Positions 61,133-64,000 of a stretch of DNA of 64,000 bases are shown in pieces; position 1 is the stretch's first letter; every line of letters starts with the position of its first letter. The stretch comes from Salinicola sp. (lineage in GTDB: Bacteria > Pseudomonadota > Gammaproteobacteria > Pseudomonadales > Halomonadaceae): NCBI GenBank assembly GCA_002695065.1, contig NZNW01000128.1, forward strand, positions 1-64,000, written 5' to 3'. The notes under the pieces are model-generated. The model searched no databases. It saw only the letters and a list, made by a program, of their open reading frames with translations, and was not told the origin of the DNA. Both the position numbers and the translations under genes were made by a program.

Positions 61133-63001
61133 CTTCCTGCCCGACGACGGCGTCTCGGCCGGCGTCGGCTCGGGCCCCTCGGCCGGGCTTTCGGTCGATG
61201 TCTCCTTCGCCGCCAGCAGTGCCGCACGCTCGTCGTCGAGGCGATGGCGAATATCGGTCCAGGCCGCGAAGGTGCTGAGATAGGCCTCGCCGGTCAGGTG
61301 GTCGAGGAAGTCGCTCTTGCCGAGCATGTCCATCACCGGCCCTTTCACCTCGGCCACGTGCAGGGTGACCTTCGAATCCTTCAGGCGGGCGTTGATCGCC
61401 TCCAGGCTCTCCAGGGCCGAGGCGTCGATCAGGTTGACCGCCGAACAGATCAGCACCAGATGCCTCATGTTCTCGCGGTCGGCGAGCAGCCCGTAGACGG
61501 TGTCCTCCAGATAGCGCGCGTTGGCGAAGTAGAGGCTCTCGTCCACGCGCAGCAGGGCGATCTCGTCATCGACTTCCGCTTCGTAACGCTGGATGTTGCG
61601 AAAGTGCTCGGTGCCCGGAAGGCGCCCGACTTCCGCGGTGTGGGGCCGGCTGGTGCGGTAGAGATAGAGCGCCAGCGAGACGCCGACGCCGGCCATGACG
61701 CCGGCTTCCACCCCCTCGACGAACGTCAGCAGGATGGTGATCAGCATCGCGGAGAAGTCGCTTCGGGAGTAGTGCCAGGTCCGCTTGAGGCCGGGGAGGT
61801 CGACCAGCGTCATCGCCGAGACGATGATGCTGGCGGCCAGTGTGGCGATCGGCAGATAGGCGATCAGCGAGGTCAAGAACAGGATCACCAGCCCGACGCC
61901 GAAAGCGGCGAATGCCCCGGCGGCCGGCGTGCGGGCGCCGGCGTCGAAATTGATCACCGTGCGCGACAGGCTGCCGGTCACCGGCATGCCGGACGTGAAG
62001 GCCGCCGCCAGGTTGGCGGTGCCGAGGCCGACCAGCTCCTGGTCGGGGGAGATACGCTCGCGTCGCCGCGCGGCCAGCATCTGCGCCAGCGACACCGACT
62101 CGATGAATCCGACCACACTGATCAGGAACGCCGGCAGCAGCAAATCGCGCAGCAGGCCCGGCTCGAACGACGGCAGGCTCAATGGCGGCAGATGTGCGGG
62201 AATGTCGCCGACCACGTTCACGCCATGAGCGGGGAGCTGCAACGCCCAGGAGACCAGCGTGGTGAAGGCGACGGCCATGACCGGGCCCAGCCGCACGATG
62301 AAGGTCGCCTTTCCGGCGCTCAGCCCCATCTTCTGCAGCACCGGCCCTGCCCGCCGCATTACCAGCAGAAAGACCAGCGCGGCGGCGCCCAGTATCAGTG
62401 TCGGCCAGTGAACGCCGTCGAGATGGGTCAGCAAATGCGCCAGTTGGTCGATCAGCGTGAATCCCGAGCCGCCGATACCGATCAGGCTGGCGAACTGGCT
62501 GGCGGCGATCAGCACGCCGGAGGCGGTGAGCAGACCGGAAACCACCGGATGGCTGAGGAAATTGGCGAAGAATCCCAGCCGCAGCAGGCCCATGACGGCC
62601 AGAATCAGGCCCGAGAGCATGGCGAGCGTCGTCGCGGCCTGGCTGTAGGCTGGGGTGCCGCTGACGAACAGGGGCGAGAGGGCGGCGGCAGTCATCAGCG
62701 AGACGATCGCCATCGGGCCCACCGCCAGCGTGCGGCTGGTGCCGAAGATCGAATAGAGAATCAGCGGCAGCATGCTGGCGTAGAGGCCGGTGATCGCCGG
62801 CAGCCCGGCGAGGATGGCGTAGGCCAGGGCCTGGGGGATCACCATCAGGGTGACGATGATGGAGGCCACCAGATCCTCGTTGAGCAGGTGGCGGTTGTAG
62901 TAGGGCGCCCAACTGATGATCGGGAAATAGCGTGCCAGACGGGCACGGAAGTGGATCTGTTCTCGCGTGTCGGTTCCCGTCAATCGGCGCCAAAGGCTCA
63001 T
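61127..63001 (-). CDS. SulP-family inorganic anion transporter with C-terminal STAS domain
   Basis: 624 aa. Ten or more membrane helices to about residue 430 with the SulP N-terminal signature (VASIIVTLMVIPQALAYAILAGLPAITGLYASMLPLILY; about residues 45-83), then a STAS domain (about 455-565; LICSAVNLIDASALESLEAI) and a Pro/Glu/Ala-rich tail. SulP proteins carry sulfate, bicarbonate or dicarboxylates; no carbonic anhydrase or sulfur gene is adjacent to narrow it. ATG at 63001; the 159-base gap to the esterase gene shows no terminator. Confidence 0.93.
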   Translation of the reverse strand: MSLWRRLTGTDTREQIHFRARLARYFPIISWAPYYNRHLLNEDLVASIIVTLMVIPQALAYAILAGLPAITGLYASMLPLILYSIFGTSRTLAVGPMAIVSLMTAAALSPLFVSGTPAYSQAATTLAMLSGLILAVMGLLRLGFFANFLSHPVVSGLLTASGVLIAASQFASLIGIGGSGFTLIDQLAHLLTHLDGVHWPTLILGAAALVFLLVMRRAGPVLQKMGLSAGKATFIVRLGPVMAVAFTTLVSWALQLPAHGVNVVGDIPAHLPPLSLPSFEPGLLRDLLLPAFLISVVGFIESVSLAQMLAARRRERISPDQELVGLGTANLAAAFTSGMPVTGSLSRTVINFDAGARTPAAGAFAAFGVGLVILFLTSLIAYLPIATLAASIIVSAMTLVDLPGLKRTWHYSRSDFSAMLITILLTFVEGVEAGVMAGVGVSLALYLYRTSRPHTAEVGRLPGTEHFRNIQRYEAEVDDEIALLRVDESLYFANARYLEDTVYGLLADRENMRHLVLICSAVNLIDASALESLEAINARLKDSKVTLHVAEVKGPVMDMLGKSDFLDHLTGEAYLSTFAAWTDIRHRLDDERAALLAAKETSTESPAEGPEPTPAETPSSGRKS

Positions 63002-63160
63002 CGTCTCGTCAGGCTCCCGGTAATAAGCTTATCGTCAAAAAGGATAATCAGGGCGGTAAATGGTGCGCGTACTCCGGGTCGTGTGCAAGTCGACGAGCGA
63101 CCCTCCGCGCGCCGTGCGCGATGACTTGGCGCTCGTGATGACCAGGTTGGCGGCTCGTCG

Positions 63161-64000
63161 TCAGGCGTTCGGCGCCGGCATCTCCCGCGCCAGGAAATCC
63201 AGCGCTGCGGACTCGGCACTGCCGCGAAACAGGAAGGTCGTGATGTGGCCGCGGCCATTCATCCAGAGCAGTTCCACGTGGTTGCCTTTCGCCTCCAGCG
63301 CCTGCATGAAGGTTTCGGCCTGCTCGGGGGGCACGAGATCGTCCCAACTGCCGTGAAACAGAAAGAAGGGCGGTGCGTCGCGGTGGGCGTGGAAGACCGG
63401 CGAGGCCTCGGCGTAGGCTGTCGGAAGCTCCGCCTCGGTCCCATCCATCAACTGGATCAGCAGGCGACCGCTGTCCCACAGCCGCAGGTCCGCCGGCGTG
63501 CCGCCGGAAACCACCGCCGCGAAGCCGGTATCGCTTTCGCCATAGGGGGCGTCCAGCTCGCTATCCGTGCCTGCCACCAGCGCCAGCAGGCTGACCAGAT
63601 GCGCGCCGGAGGAATAACCGAAGCCGGCGATGCGCTGCGGATCGATACGCCATTCATCGGCATGGTTGTCGATCCAGTGTCGGGCGACCTGCAGATCGTG
63701 CAACTGGGCCGGGAAACGATACGCCGGCGCGAACCGATAGCTCACGTTGACCACCACATAACCCCGGCGCACGAACCGCTTGGCGATCGGTGTCATGTCG
63801 TCCCGAGAACGACCCTCCCAGCCGCCGCCGTGGACCATCATCACGGCGGGGCGTCGCGCTTCGCCGCTGGTTTGCGGCAGGTAGATATCCGCCTGCAGCG
63901 GTTGTGGCCAGTCCGGTGGCGTGTAGGTCCGGTTCTCCACCACGCGGTAGTCGAGATCGCGGGGCTGCTGCAATGTGGAGGGGAGATCTCCATCGGGAGC
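63161..64000 (-). CDS. Alpha/beta-hydrolase (carboxylesterase/lipase-like), 5' end outside the window
   Basis: At least 279 aa visible. HGGGWEGRS forms the oxyanion hole (HGGG class), GYSSGAHL carries the nucleophile Ser, an Asp lies in SWDDLVPPEQAE and the catalytic His near the C-terminus in GRGHITTF. The frame remains open from a TTG at 63973 to the last base, and the sequence before DLDYRVVENRTY looks like a mature N-terminal region, so the true start, perhaps with a signal peptide, is probably beyond 64000. Substrate unknown. Confidence 0.88.
   Translation of the reverse strand, partial: APDGDLPSTLQQPRDLDYRVVENRTYTPPDWPQPLQADIYLPQTSGEARRPAVMMVHGGGWEGRSRDDMTPIAKRFVRRGYVVVNVSYRFAPAYRFPAQLHDLQVARHWIDNHADEWRIDPQRIAGFGYSSGAHLVSLLALVAGTDSELDAPYGESDTGFAAVVSGGTPADLRLWDSGRLLIQLMDGTEAELPTAYAEASPVFHAHRDAPPFFLFHGSWDDLVPPEQAETFMQALEAKGNHVELLWMNGRGHITTFLFRGSAESAALDFLAREMPAPNA

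Noticed and set aside
61244-63124. A 626-codon plus-strand open frame opposite the SulP gene
   Set aside because: Antisense shadow with Gly/Arg/Gln/Asp-rich composition and no membrane or domain pattern.

Overview
The window is a GC-rich stretch (clearly above 60% GC by eye) of a chromosome from a motile, probably halophilic gammaproteobacterium. Gene content and order look most like the Halomonadaceae (Halomonas, Chromohalobacter, Salinicola and relatives): folD, a tRNA cluster, tig-clpP-clpX-lon-hupB-ppiD as in pseudomonads and halomonads, combined with an FlhDC-governed enterobacterial-style flagellar and chemotaxis block that includes flhE. The family assignment is inference from protein resemblance and synteny; no rRNA is present to confirm it.

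Layout. 1-2310: mtnN and folD on the minus strand, then tRNA-Pro(TGG), tRNA-Arg(TCT) and two identical tRNA-His(GTG) genes. 2311-11095: protein quality control (tig, clpP, clpX, lon, hupB, ppiD), with a good sigma70 promoter before tig, a sigma32-like promoter before lon and a strong promoter before hupB. 11192-17148: an MDR oxidoreductase, a YkgJ-type cysteine-cluster protein, the 7-deazaguanine/queuosine precursor genes queD-queE-queC, a type I asparaginase, a CBS-domain protein and an unrecognised protein. 17264-38862: about 21 kb of flagellar and chemotaxis genes (fliDST, a FliK-like gene, a small FlhB-tail protein, flhDC, motAB, cheAW, two chemoreceptors, cheRB, cheYZ, flhBAE, fliA). Four near-consensus sigma28 (FliA) promoters lie before fliD, both receptors and cheY, and a weaker one before motA. 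FlhDC at the top of the cascade and FliA for late promoters are both encoded here.

39007-54800: envelope and energy functions: pqiABC (MCE lipid transport), a Ca2+/Na+ antiporter, an operon of CstA-type transporter, small Cys-Cys-tailed protein and ArsA/Get3-like ATPase, a Bcr/CflA efflux pump, and a cytochrome bd-type oxidase (short Q-loop, CIO-like) with its CydDC exporter. 54819-56283: an AbiEi/AbiEii toxin-antitoxin pair, the only clear accessory or defence module. 56457-61132: an acyl-CoA (glutaryl-CoA) dehydrogenase and CaiB-type CoA-transferase operon, a GntR/FCD regulator and an AGE-family sugar isomerase; operator-like TGT-NN-ACA palindromes precede the dehydrogenase. 61127-64000: a SulP anion transporter with STAS domain and an alpha/beta hydrolase that runs off the end of the window.

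The least explained items are the CstA / CC-tail / Get3-like ATPase operon, the 95-residue FlhB-tail protein with no autocleavage motif, a chemoreceptor that joins a cytoplasmic PAS domain to a periplasmic helical bundle and carries a CheR-tether tail, and in-frame minisatellites in cydD and the CoA-transferase. No CRISPR array, insertion sequence, prophage or rRNA was seen.
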